From positions 1 through 50,293 of IMG/VR virus record IMGVR_UViG_3300047409_000283: 50,293 bases of DNA. The stretch is one strand, 5' to 3'. The notes beneath the pieces were generated by a model that did no database searches, was not told the origin of the DNA, and was given only the letters and a program-made list of their open reading frames with translations. This DNA is from a virus. This document shows, in pieces, positions 27,424 to 34,591 of the stretch (its first letter is position 1; each line of letters starts with the position of its first letter). The translations under genes were made by a program, and so were the position numbers.

Positions 27424-27743
27424 GCTAACTTGCCTCCATGTCTGTGTCCTCTAGTGAGGTTATATTTGAGTTTCCGTTCTAATTCGTATTCGAGTTCAAT
27501 GTCGTTTAAGACAGCGTAATGTCCGATTCGAATCAGAATGTCAGCAAACTCAGATCCGATACCTTGTGGTTTGCCGTGATCGTCAGTCCACGACACCGGC
27601 TCACCATTACGGTATGCTTCGAGGGCTTCGCTCGCCTCACTGTGAATGAGGGCTATTTGTTCCGGGATTGGAACTTCTTTTTCAGTCCATCCAAGTTCTT
27701 TGGCTTGCATGTAGCAGCGTTGTACTAAGTCTTCGATTGTCAT
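27420..27743 (-). CDS. MazG-like NTP pyrophosphohydrolase
   Basis: The ATG at 27743 is preferred because AAAGGA lies about 10 nt upstream; an in-frame ATG at 27761 is just 18 nt earlier. The 107-residue product has the all-alpha NTP-PPase pattern: EQIALIHSEASEALEAYR (metal-binding ExxE helix) and GIGSEFADILIRIGHYA (ExxD helix). MazG-type enzymes hydrolyse (d)NTPs to monophosphates and pyrophosphate and, in phages, may adjust nucleotide pools or alarmones. It lies beside a deoxyribosyltransferase-like gene, supporting a nucleotide-pool role. Confidence 0.85.
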   Translation of the reverse strand: MTIEDLVQRCYMQAKELGWTEKEVPIPEQIALIHSEASEALEAYRNGEPVSWTDDHGKPQGIGSEFADILIRIGHYAVLNDIELEYELERKLKYNLTRGHRHGGKLA

Positions 27744-27744
27744 G

Positions 27745-28101
27745 TTAACGGGTCCTTTCATTTAATAGTTCATCAATAGAATCAACACGACGACACAGAC
27801 GTGTGAACACGTTCGTGTACGGACCTATGATAACTACAGGAATATGATTCGCCAATGCGATGCCAAGCTCTGTGTACATTCCCCCTCTCGACCCCTGATG
27901 TATTGTAAACAGTATTAACATATCAGAGTCGTGGATGTCCTTCAAGTCCGTTGTTGCACATTCGATAGGACAAGCATCGTCATGTTGTCCTGTGAGCCAA
28001 ATCGCAGGTACTCTGATGTTATGACCTTTCGCCTCTAGAAGCTTTGCTACTTTATTTAGTTCTAATCTTGCGGAATACGAGCCAGCTAAATAGATTGTCA
28101 T
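27745..28101 (-). CDS. Nucleoside 2-deoxyribosyltransferase-like protein
   Basis: A 118-residue protein with the pattern of the family: N-terminal IYLAGSYSAR, then the DLKDIHDSDMLILFT strand, and GGMYTELGIALANHIPVVIIG, where the Glu of YTELG corresponds to the nucleophile region. Related enzymes exchange or hydrolyse bases of deoxynucleosides or deoxynucleotides. It ends 2 nt before mazG starts and overlaps the helicase gene stop, so the three genes are coexpressed. A DUF4406-type relative with other specificity is possible. Confidence 0.78.
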   Translation of the reverse strand: MTIYLAGSYSARLELNKVAKLLEAKGHNIRVPAIWLTGQHDDACPIECATTDLKDIHDSDMLILFTIHQGSRGGMYTELGIALANHIPVVIIGPYTNVFTRLCRRVDSIDELLNERTR

Positions 28102-29333
28102 TGGATTGTACTCACTGTGGATTGTTGTTGAACTTTAACGATACGGTAAATGGTAACACCCGACCTGTTTTCAGTTCGGATGACACGCCCGGCTTCCAGA
28201 GTCGCGAGGATAATATCCAGATTTTGGCTGCTTCCCACGTCGCGCCACATCGCGCCCATTAAATCAGCACGAGTGACGAACGTCAGCTTGGACTTCATCT
28301 CGATGTAACGTAAGACTTTGTCCATCACCGTCGCAAGCTCGCTATCGCCTACGGCACGGAACACCCGTTTGAGGTTCTCGGTGACACCGTTAACCATCGC
28401 GATGGCACTAGCCATGTCAACGAAGTTGATTATCATATTGTCGAAGCGTGCCACTGTCAACACCATTGCCAGCTTCAGTGCGTGGTACGGACGTGACGTT
28501 TCATAGGACGCCGTTGCTTCATCCGCGAACTCGTCTCCTTTGGTGTTGACGTAATAGTCCTCAAACATCTTCTTGGCGTGTGGGTCGAAGCTGAAAGCAC
28601 CTTTAAGCTGACCGATGTGTTTCAGATCGTCGATAAGTGCATCACGTATGGGGTCATTACCGTTCCGTTGCATCGGCCACGGTATGCTTTTGGTCTTTTC
28701 TGAATCGTACACGAAGTTACAGCGTCGCACGAAACCACCGCCTACGGCTTGCGACGGAAACAGGATAGCAACCTGCGACGGTGTACAGCCGCCCAGCAGC
28801 GTTGGACAGGGCTTGGAGATCTTCACGAGTCCCTTACCGCGTGTACCGTACTCGTAGGTGCCGTCTTTGGATTCCCATAGCTCTTTTAGTGGCGACATAG
28901 CGTCGCTGGACAGGATGAGATCTTCCAATTCGGGCGCGCTTATGAAGCATGTGCTGTCCAGTGCAAACGTTACAGTGCCGCTCGGCCCTCCTTGAAACGA
29001 CAGTTGCGCCGCCGCATTACCGCGGTCGGAGATCTTTTCGAGGATGTACTGAATGGTCAACTTGTCACTCACGATGTTGGCGACACCGCCCTCACGTAGT
29101 AATGCCACGGCTGGATTGATAGACCTTCCCTTTCCCAAACCAGTGTGTCCCACAAGGACGGTGTACAGATTGGGAAAGAGGTTGAAATCACCTCGATTCA
29201 CCCAAACATTCCGTTTCAGAGCACCAGCGATGACGGTTGCTGCTGACCAAGTGTGGTAACTGGTGGGACTTTCAGAGGTCTGTTCAATCCACGATAAATA
29301 CTCTGCAATCCAGCCACGTCTGAGAGCGCGCAT
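28098..29333 (-). CDS. DUF3987-like RecA-fold ATPase (replicative helicase candidate)
   Basis: A 411-residue protein starting with the family-typical region YLSWIEQTSESPTSYHTWS and AATVIAGALKRNVWV, then a P-loop VGHTGLGKGRS (residues of about 61-71), FISAPELEDLIL as a Walker B candidate, and a C-terminal winged-helix-like region (VTRADLMGAMWRDVG). DUF3987-type proteins occur in phage and plasmid replication loci as helicase or primase-helicase components. Its first 118 nt overlap the C-terminal codons of the polymerase gene in another frame. No separate primase is recognisable nearby. Confidence 0.8.
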   Translation of the reverse strand: MRALRRGWIAEYLSWIEQTSESPTSYHTWSAATVIAGALKRNVWVNRGDFNLFPNLYTVLVGHTGLGKGRSINPAVALLREGGVANIVSDKLTIQYILEKISDRGNAAAQLSFQGGPSGTVTFALDSTCFISAPELEDLILSSDAMSPLKELWESKDGTYEYGTRGKGLVKISKPCPTLLGGCTPSQVAILFPSQAVGGGFVRRCNFVYDSEKTKSIPWPMQRNGNDPIRDALIDDLKHIGQLKGAFSFDPHAKKMFEDYYVNTKGDEFADEATASYETSRPYHALKLAMVLTVARFDNMIINFVDMASAIAMVNGVTENLKRVFRAVGDSELATVMDKVLRYIEMKSKLTFVTRADLMGAMWRDVGSSQNLDIILATLEAGRVIRTENRSGVTIYRIVKVQQQSTVSTIQ

Positions 29334-30700
29334 TTCACCGTTTTCATTTCGTTGAGGTTGTAGCCGAATTCTACTTCAATAGGTATTTGAAATTCGAGTC
29401 CTTTGGGGAGTCTGATTCTTCGATTGAAAGCTTCTTGTAACCAAGACGTAGCATCGCGAACCCCATCGAATGTATCAGGGACTTCAACTGTGACTGCGTC
29501 GTGGTCGTCGAGGACAACGTGTCCCGGATGGAATCGCTCAAGCCAAAGGATAGCGAACCCTGTATTGGTTCCAACGGTGCCTTGTGGGATTTGGGCATAG
29601 CCCTCCTTCATTATCTTCTTGTTATCACCGTAGTCCCGAAGACCAAAGAACTGACGTGTAAACCCAAATGGTGTCGTGAGACAGCGATTAACCCGGAGTT
29701 GTTCTTGGACATAGTGATGATACACATGTCGAATACCGGGATCTTTCTGATGGAAACGCTCCAAGAGCCAGGCACAGAAAGATTCTTTAACAACATGACC
29801 TTCCTTGGCCATCTCACCCGCGAAGCGGAATGCTTCCATGTCGTAATTACCAGCATGACGTACCTTCTTTCCCATGAAACGTTCTGGGGTGTCTTTACCG
29901 CACTGATCCAGAGGCTTGCCGAAAATGAACGACGCCAGCCGCGCGTGGCGGTCTACGCCTGCAAGCAGCTCATTGAAGCCAGCGCGGTCGCCCGACTGAT
30001 CCGCGATGATACCTTGTACTAACCAATCTTCAGCACTGACTTGATCACATTTAACGAATATCCTTCCCGGACGAGAAACAAGGCACTCTCGATATCGACT
30101 AGCAAGGTCTGTGTGTTTTGGCTGGTTTTGTAAATTCGAGCCAAGTCCGAGGTAATTTTCTCTGCAACTTCTTCGTCCAGTGACTGTGCCTGTGACGAAG
30201 TAAGCTCCATACAACGTATTGCCCTCAAGTTCGACGTCAATGTAAGTTCCAAGGAGCTTATTAAGCTCGCGAACTCTTTGTTGTTCCTTGAGGAAGGGGT
30301 GTCCGGTTTCTGCGTAGAGTTCATTTAATGACTCCTCATCACTGCTTTCAGACCACGTGTTATCAGCACGCTTTTTCTTCGGCGGTGTCATGCCGAGGCT
30401 ACGCAGTACGTCTAGTATCTGCGGGGTGGACGAGAGATTAAGAACCTTAGGGTCAGGCTTCGCTTTAGGAGCACTACGAGCAATGACAGTCTTACCGCCC
30501 ACGTAATTCGATATACGTTGACAAGAGGATCGAAGTTCTTGTTGGACAAAATCACGTAGCGCGTCCAGCTTGGTAGTGTTAACACAAACGCCGCGCTGAT
30601 TGATTTCGTAGAAAGCACGTGCCAAAGGCATCTGATACAATTCATAATACTCCCTCGGAGTGAGTTTACCGGGATCACGGAAGTTAAGCTGCGACGCCAC
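29216..30700 (-). CDS. DNA polymerase I, polymerase domain only (family A)
   Basis: Start GTG 30700 is 10 nt after AGAGGAG; TTG 30709 is the alternative. About 494 residues carry the family A polymerase domain: TGTVTGRRS, LQNQP, motif A VKCDQVSAEDW (catalytic Asp about 219), motif B R-x3-K-x7-Y (R274, K278, Y286) and motif C DDHDAVTVEV, in which HDA replaces the usual HDE. The 3'-5' exonuclease is missing and lies instead on the preceding protein, fused to UDG. The core ends near GYNLNEMKTVK; the last 35 residues overlap the helicase gene. The protein would copy the phage genome. Confidence 0.88.
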   Translation of the reverse strand: MASQLNFRDPGKLTPREYYELYQMPLARAFYEINQRGVCVNTTKLDALRDFVQQELRSSCQRISNYVGGKTVIARSAPKAKPDPKVLNLSSTPQILDVLRSLGMTPPKKKRADNTWSESSDEESLNELYAETGHPFLKEQQRVRELNKLLGTYIDVELEGNTLYGAYFVTGTVTGRRSCRENYLGLGSNLQNQPKHTDLASRYRECLVSRPGRIFVKCDQVSAEDWLVQGIIADQSGDRAGFNELLAGVDRHARLASFIFGKPLDQCGKDTPERFMGKKVRHAGNYDMEAFRFAGEMAKEGHVVKESFCAWLLERFHQKDPGIRHVYHHYVQEQLRVNRCLTTPFGFTRQFFGLRDYGDNKKIMKEGYAQIPQGTVGTNTGFAILWLERFHPGHVVLDDHDAVTVEVPDTFDGVRDATSWLQEAFNRRIRLPKGLEFQIPIEVEFGYNLNEMKTVKCALSDVAGLQSIYRGLNRPLKVPPVTTLGQQQPSSLVL

Positions 30701-31868
30701 GGGCGGCAAACTCCTCTTCTTGACGTTGAAAGACTTCTAGTGTAACACAGACGTCCTTGCAGTTGTACCGTTTCATCTTCTGGCGGTCTTTAACCGACCA
30801 GTCTTTGCCTTCGTCCTTGTAATAGGGCTCTCGGGTATACTGAAAGGTCTGAAAATCAAGTTTATGCGATAATTCTGGCCAAAGCGTATGATGTCGTACA
30901 AGTGTGTCATGAACCAACTGAATATCAGGGCTAAATCCGATATACTGCAACCACGGTAAATCGTGCGTGTAATAATTTTGACCAACTTGCGTTCTTCGTT
31001 GTAAAACCTCATTGATAAGTGACCACACTTGGGTTGTTTTATTCTTTTCGTATTCCGCGAGCCCAATGGACATACCGAAAAGAGGATCGATGCTAAAACC
31101 GACGACGTAGGGTACTCGATTACGTTGCTTAACCTTGTATTTGCCACGGTACACTCCGATGTTTTCGATGTCTATGGAAACCACTGTCTGCGGCGGGGAT
31201 GCCAATATGGATCGGAGATAGTCGATCGCGTCGTCGGCGGGAGGATCGCTGATGAGCTGACGCTGGGGGAGGGGCTGCAACTGATTGGAATGCGTCTTCC
31301 AGTAGTTGTATTCTTCAGCAACACGAGCGAGGCATAGGATGTCGATCTGTCTTTCCTCCCACGCTCGGAAGATGAACGCCGGGTGGTAAGCAGGCAGAAT
31401 GTAATGCTCCCACGGGAGCGTATCACACCGTAGAATTGAACCGCGGTATTTGGAGATCTCAGCATGGCCTGTTCGCTTGGAGATAGTAAATGGACACAGT
31501 AGTCCAAGTGGAGTCGCTCCAAGTGGGACGATGAAGGTGGGACGATAAACATTTAGTTCCTCCCAGAACTGCTCTACAAAGAGTCGAAGGTCAATTCCGA
31601 GCTCTCCAAGACGGTCAATTTTGTTATCGGGAGGCCGGGTCTTATAAGGATTCGTCCACCAGCATCCAGACGGATCGATACCTGACTCAAGTAACATTCG
31701 ATCGAGCTCCCGTCCGCTTGCTCCACAAAAAGGGATACCCTGTTGGTCTTCGTCGGCCCCTGGTGCTTCTCCAACAAAGCAGATTGGAGCTCCGTTAGTT
31801 CCACGAGTGCCCACATAATGCAGTCCTTTCGCCGTGCAAGCGGCTTTTAACTCTTCAGTTTTTGTCAT
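30684..31868 (-). CDS. Uracil-DNA glycosylase fused to PolA-type 3'-5' exonuclease
   Basis: A 394-residue two-domain protein. Residues 1-200 match family 4/5 UDG: FVGEAPGADEDQQG (31-44), PFCGASGRELDRML (46-59), TNPYKTRPP (72-80) and YHPAFIF (161-167). The usual N-terminal CxxC pair of family 4 is absent, although Cys11, 125 and 148 remain, so the Fe-S cluster is uncertain. Residues of about 225-390 have the DnaQ-like exonuclease motifs: SIDIE (D233, E235), NYYTHD (N298 to D303), QLVHDT and YNCKD (Y368, D372). The exonuclease is what the next protein, the polymerase, lacks. The genes overlap by 17-26 nt in different frames. Confidence 0.87.
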   Translation of the reverse strand: MTKTEELKAACTAKGLHYVGTRGTNGAPICFVGEAPGADEDQQGIPFCGASGRELDRMLLESGIDPSGCWWTNPYKTRPPDNKIDRLGELGIDLRLFVEQFWEELNVYRPTFIVPLGATPLGLLCPFTISKRTGHAEISKYRGSILRCDTLPWEHYILPAYHPAFIFRAWEERQIDILCLARVAEEYNYWKTHSNQLQPLPQRQLISDPPADDAIDYLRSILASPPQTVVSIDIENIGVYRGKYKVKQRNRVPYVVGFSIDPLFGMSIGLAEYEKNKTTQVWSLINEVLQRRTQVGQNYYTHDLPWLQYIGFSPDIQLVHDTLVRHHTLWPELSHKLDFQTFQYTREPYYKDEGKDWSVKDRQKMKRYNCKDVCVTLEVFQRQEEEFAARGVAA

Positions 31869-31998
31869 GTTCTTTTATTAGAGTCAAGTCGATCATGTCA
31901 CCGCACTCAGTACATTCCAGTGCATTCTCTGTTAACCAATCTGGAATGGGACGAGTTGGTTTTACCAGTTCACCTTCGTTACAAATTGGACATTTCAC
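31855..31998 (-). CDS. Small zinc-ribbon protein (47 aa)
   Basis: A short gene filling the gap between the methyltransferase fusion and the UDG fusion. The GTG start overlaps the upstream TGA as GTGA, and the stop overlaps the start of the next gene by 14 nt, so it is coupled at both ends. The product begins MKCPICNEGELVKPT and contains LECTECGDMIDL, giving a CxxC-CxxC zinc ribbon. It may bind DNA or act as a subunit of a neighbouring replication protein. Confidence 0.72.
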   Translation of the reverse strand: MKCPICNEGELVKPTRPIPDWLTENALECTECGDMIDLTLIKEHDKN

Positions 31999-33395
31999 AA
32001 GACACCTAACCGCGACCGGATGAGAACGCAATTCGCTGGCTCCAACTCAAACAGAATGGCCTTGCGTTTGGCGCGCAATGCCGCCTCGCCTGTCGTACCG
32101 GCGCCGGCGAACATGTCTAGCACGACGCAGTCAGGTGTGGTCATGTCGAGGATGAACTTCTCCATTATTCCGACTGGTTTCTGCGCGGCGTGGAGTCGTT
32201 CGGGGCCTCGGACTGAGGGTAGCGCCAGTGAATTAGATAAGTTTGGACGTAGAAATCGTGGCACCCCTTTTGACGCAATAAGTGCTGGATCGTAGCTTTT
32301 GGAGTATCGAGCGAATCCGTCTGGCGGCGCAGTACGATCACGTAGCCAAATAAATGGATAAGGGTCAACAGTAAACCCAGCAGTGACAAGAGCAGAATAC
32401 AATACATCGTGATATCCCATGCCATAAAAAAACACTCCAAAGCGATTGTCTTGTAACACACGGTAAGACGCTACCGCGACGTCGGCACAGAGTTCAACAA
32501 TGTTAAGGTCACTATCGCTGAACTGACCGAGACCAGCACCATGAGCAGCGGATGATGAACCCAGGCCGATGTTATAAGGCAAATCAGTGAGAACCAAGTC
32601 AACACTGGAATCAGGAACCGTAGGAATGTTGTTTTGGAAGGCACCTTCATACAACGTCCACCTTTCTGAAACCGGCGGGGTGGGGCCAGCATCACCAGAG
32701 CCACTGGTCGCGCTGCCCACCCCTACTGTCGTCGAGGCACGGTTGGCCGCCGTCTCACCACTGTTATGAGCAGTGGTCACGACAGATTTCTTTGCTTGAA
32801 TTTGCATCGCCGCGACGGTAACGGCTACACCCAGCTTACGTTGGGCGTCCGCGCGGGTTGGCATTGACGCTAACGCTGGGTGCTTCTCGACGAAACCAGC
32901 GAGCTCAATATCACGACTGGTCGTGCTGGGATTCTCTCCTAGCATGGATGCCATCGCACGTAGACTGAATCCACTGTGCGGGCCAGACTTACCAGCACCG
33001 AATCCAGGGCCGTCGCCTAGAAGTTTTTGCATGATCTCAAAGAGACGTTTTTTACCGAGGATCTCCTCGACCCATGTTAGTTCCTTGCGCTTGAGGTTCT
33101 CCTCGATCTCCATCGCCATGAGCCGGACTGGATCGAGTTCATCTTTGAACACGTAGTCCTGACCGTGAACAAGCTGATCTCGTTTCAGCAAAAGCAACGC
33201 AGCATGACGCCGGCCGCCTGCTATGAGCCTGTAGTTACGCGCGATGACAATTGGCTGAATCAACCCGTGCTTCTCAATGCTGTTAGCAAGAGAACGAACA
33301 TCACCTAGATCATGTCTCATGCGATCTGCGACGATCACACTGGTTATTTTAATTGTGTTGCCTAGAGCAACATTAACTTGGACTTCTTCGAGCAC
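31995..33395 (-). CDS. ParB-like domain fused to DNA methyltransferase
   Basis: GTG 33395 is preferred since GGGAGGT lies just upstream; ATG 33407 and a longer frame from 33503 overlap the preceding gene. About 466 residues. The N-terminal ParB/Srx domain shows SLANSIEKHGLIQPIVIA and the YRLIAGGRRHAA box, then a helical HTH-like region and a Ser/Gly/Thr linker. The C-terminal amino-methyltransferase domain has TDLPYN (DPPY-type motif, about residue 270) and DMFAGAGTTGEAAL (SAM site), an N4-cytosine/N6-adenine type order. ParB-methylase fusions are known in phages. It may methylate DNA at sites the ParB part binds; dyad copy 4 lies within its own 5' codons. Confidence 0.86.
   Translation of the reverse strand: MLEEVQVNVALGNTIKITSVIVADRMRHDLGDVRSLANSIEKHGLIQPIVIARNYRLIAGGRRHAALLLLKRDQLVHGQDYVFKDELDPVRLMAMEIEENLKRKELTWVEEILGKKRLFEIMQKLLGDGPGFGAGKSGPHSGFSLRAMASMLGENPSTTSRDIELAGFVEKHPALASMPTRADAQRKLGVAVTVAAMQIQAKKSVVTTAHNSGETAANRASTTVGVGSATSGSGDAGPTPPVSERWTLYEGAFQNNIPTVPDSSVDLVLTDLPYNIGLGSSSAAHGAGLGQFSDSDLNIVELCADVAVASYRVLQDNRFGVFFYGMGYHDVLYSALVTAGFTVDPYPFIWLRDRTAPPDGFARYSKSYDPALIASKGVPRFLRPNLSNSLALPSVRGPERLHAAQKPVGIMEKFILDMTTPDCVVLDMFAGAGTTGEAALRAKRKAILFELEPANCVLIRSRLGVL
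33355..33373. promoter_or_regulatory. Dispersed dyad copy 4 (GTGTTG-N7-CAACAT)
   Basis: A copy with spacer CCTAGAG and one half-site change (CAACAT). The right flank TAACT matches copy 1. It lies inside the early codons of the ParB-methyltransferase gene, which suggests autoregulation if that protein or another phage regulator binds it. Confidence 0.68.
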
Positions 33396-33435
33396 GTGAC
33401 CTCCCATTGCGTGAATAATGACGGTGATTGGGTCG

Positions 33436-33663
33436 TTATTTAACGGGTTGCTCTTGTTGTCGCTCTGTAACAACAGGTTGCAAGTCCGGCAGAGTATCTC
33501 CACGTGGCACCTTGCCTGTACCTAAACAGGTTGGACATGTGTCAGTTGACTCGATCCACTGCTTGCCGTGGACAGAACACTCACCTTTTTCGTTCAACTG
33601 CTCGTGACAGTAGGTATTACACTTACCGCTGTCACCGATGGGAATTTGAACAGTGCATTTCAT
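33436..33663 (-). CDS. Small Cys-rich protein with DnaJ-type zinc half-site
   Basis: A 75-residue protein with AGAGGGG upstream. It has two Cys in CNTYCHEQ, one in ECSVHGKQ and CPTCLGTGKVPRG, the last matching the CxxCxGxG repeat of DnaJ zinc fingers. Four or more zinc ligands are available. The C-terminus is charged and disordered. It precedes the ParB-methyltransferase gene, whose upstream frame overlaps it. Function is unknown. Confidence 0.75.
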   Translation of the reverse strand: MKCTVQIPIGDSGKCNTYCHEQLNEKGECSVHGKQWIESTDTCPTCLGTGKVPRGDTLPDLQPVVTERQQEQPVK

Positions 33664-33686
33664 TTTTGAACCCCTCTATTGACGGC

Positions 33687-33703
33687 CAGGACTCTACGTC
33701 CTG
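33687..33703 (-). other. Short intercistronic hairpin
   Basis: A 6-bp dyad CAGGAC-TCTAC-GTCCTG lies between the 52-residue gene and the zinc protein gene in the minus operon. There is no T-run on either side, so it may stabilise or process the mRNA instead of ending it. Confidence 0.45.
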
Positions 33704-33762
33704 CTTTGACGTAATTACGACTAGCTAGCTACCCGTCGTCATCACGTGGCTCCGCTAGTACG

Positions 33763-33921
33763 TCAGCTTTGGCCGTCACCACAGGATTTCTCTTTTACAG
33801 AATGCCACACGATGTCATACTCGTTACCGAGAGCGTTCTGAAGGAGTTCATGAAGCTCTTCTGCTCTGTATCCTTTGTCATCAGCCCTGTACTCGAAGAC
33901 AACTTCAAATGTCTGTTTCAT
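33763..33921 (-). CDS. Small acidic protein (52 aa)
   Basis: A short gene with ribosome-binding site GAGGG at good spacing. The product MKQTFEVVFEYRADDKGYRA followed by EELHELLQNALGNEYDIVW looks like a small alpha/beta fold, with a strand followed by an acidic helix. It lies downstream of a structured RNA element (33936-34000) and ends before an intercistronic hairpin. Codon use and composition look coding. No family is recognised. Confidence 0.65.
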   Translation of the reverse strand: MKQTFEVVFEYRADDKGYRAEELHELLQNALGNEYDIVWHSVKEKSCGDGQS

Positions 33922-33935
33922 TGGTTAGCCCTCTA

Positions 33936-34000
33936 CGCTCCAGTCATTTTACATCGATGCCCGATGTTGTGCGAAAGCACACGGCGATGTGACTGGAGCG
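33936..34000 (-). ncRNA. Structured RNA element with GNRA-type hairpin (strand uncertain)
   Basis: An 11-bp perfect stem, CGCTCCAGTCA (33936-33946) with TGACTGGAGCG (33990-34000), encloses ACATCG/CGATGT pairs, CCG/CGG pairs and a TGTGC-GAAA-GCACA hairpin (33968-33981). The GAAA loop is present if transcribed from the plus strand, TTTC if from the minus strand; surrounding genes are all minus. It sits between the SSB-like gene and the 52-residue gene and just downstream of another hairpin, AGGGC-TAAC-GCCCT (34004-34017). It could be an mRNA processing or stability element, or a small RNA. Confidence 0.55.
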
Positions 34001-34027
34001 CACAGGGCTAACGCCCTGCGCTTACAG

Positions 34028-34564
34028 CTACGACTGAATCAACGACTCCATGTGATTCACCGTGCACCCCGCCACACGGCACACATAGCGTTTGATGTCC
34101 ACTTGTGTGTCCGTCGGCTTCGCGCCCGGCTTGCGCGACTTCACCTCAGCGAGCTCGATGGTTCCGATTTCGTTGAGCAGTGGGCCGTGATACTGACCCC
34201 AGTTGGTGACCGCAGCTTCGCTGTTGCTCTGCGATGTGTCACCGTCGAAGTAGCCAGGGATGTCGACGTTCTCACCGTTCTCGGTCATCGGCGCGCCGAA
34301 TGCGTGGCAGAAGTCTTGCACACGCGGTAAGAACGACAGGTTCAGTGACTCGAACAACTTCTGTCCGTTCAGCGGCTTACCGCTGGCGTCGCTGCGTGAG
34401 TCGTTGACCACTTTGATCTCAGGGTTGAGATTCACGGATTGGTCTTTTCCTTCTTTCTTTTTGGACAGCTTGGGTTTGAATCCGGTGAAAATCACCTGAA
34501 TCATACCGGCTGGCAAGTTGGGACGTGGTTCCAGTGCACTCTTCGGGAATGTTAGATTTGGCAT
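34028..34564 (-). CDS. Putative single-stranded DNA-binding protein
   Basis: A 178-residue protein. The N-terminal region GMIQVIFTGFKPKLSKKKE and VNLNPEIKVVNDS has the beta pattern of phage OB-fold-like SSB proteins (DUF669-like), followed by FESLNLSFLPRVQDFCHAFG and a VTNWGQYHGPLLNEIGTIELAEV strand region. It lies directly downstream of the Sak4-like recombinase gene, a common pairing of SSB with single-strand annealing protein. The C-terminus lacks the acidic tail of bacterial SSB. Confidence in function is moderate. Confidence 0.68.
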   Translation of the reverse strand: MPNLTFPKSALEPRPNLPAGMIQVIFTGFKPKLSKKKEGKDQSVNLNPEIKVVNDSRSDASGKPLNGQKLFESLNLSFLPRVQDFCHAFGAPMTENGENVDIPGYFDGDTSQSNSEAAVTNWGQYHGPLLNEIGTIELAEVKSRKPGAKPTDTQVDIKRYVCRVAGCTVNHMESLIQS

Positions 34565-34591
34565 TGTTTTGTTCTCTTTTCTGTGTGTGAT

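Noticed and set aside
29501-30022. 173-residue plus-strand open frame
   Set aside because: Antisense to the polymerase motifs B and C region; no ribosome-binding site or domain.
30570-30585. GTGTTAACAC palindrome
   Set aside because: Lacks the 7-base spacer of the dispersed dyad and lies in conserved polymerase codons (VCVNTTK); probably chance.
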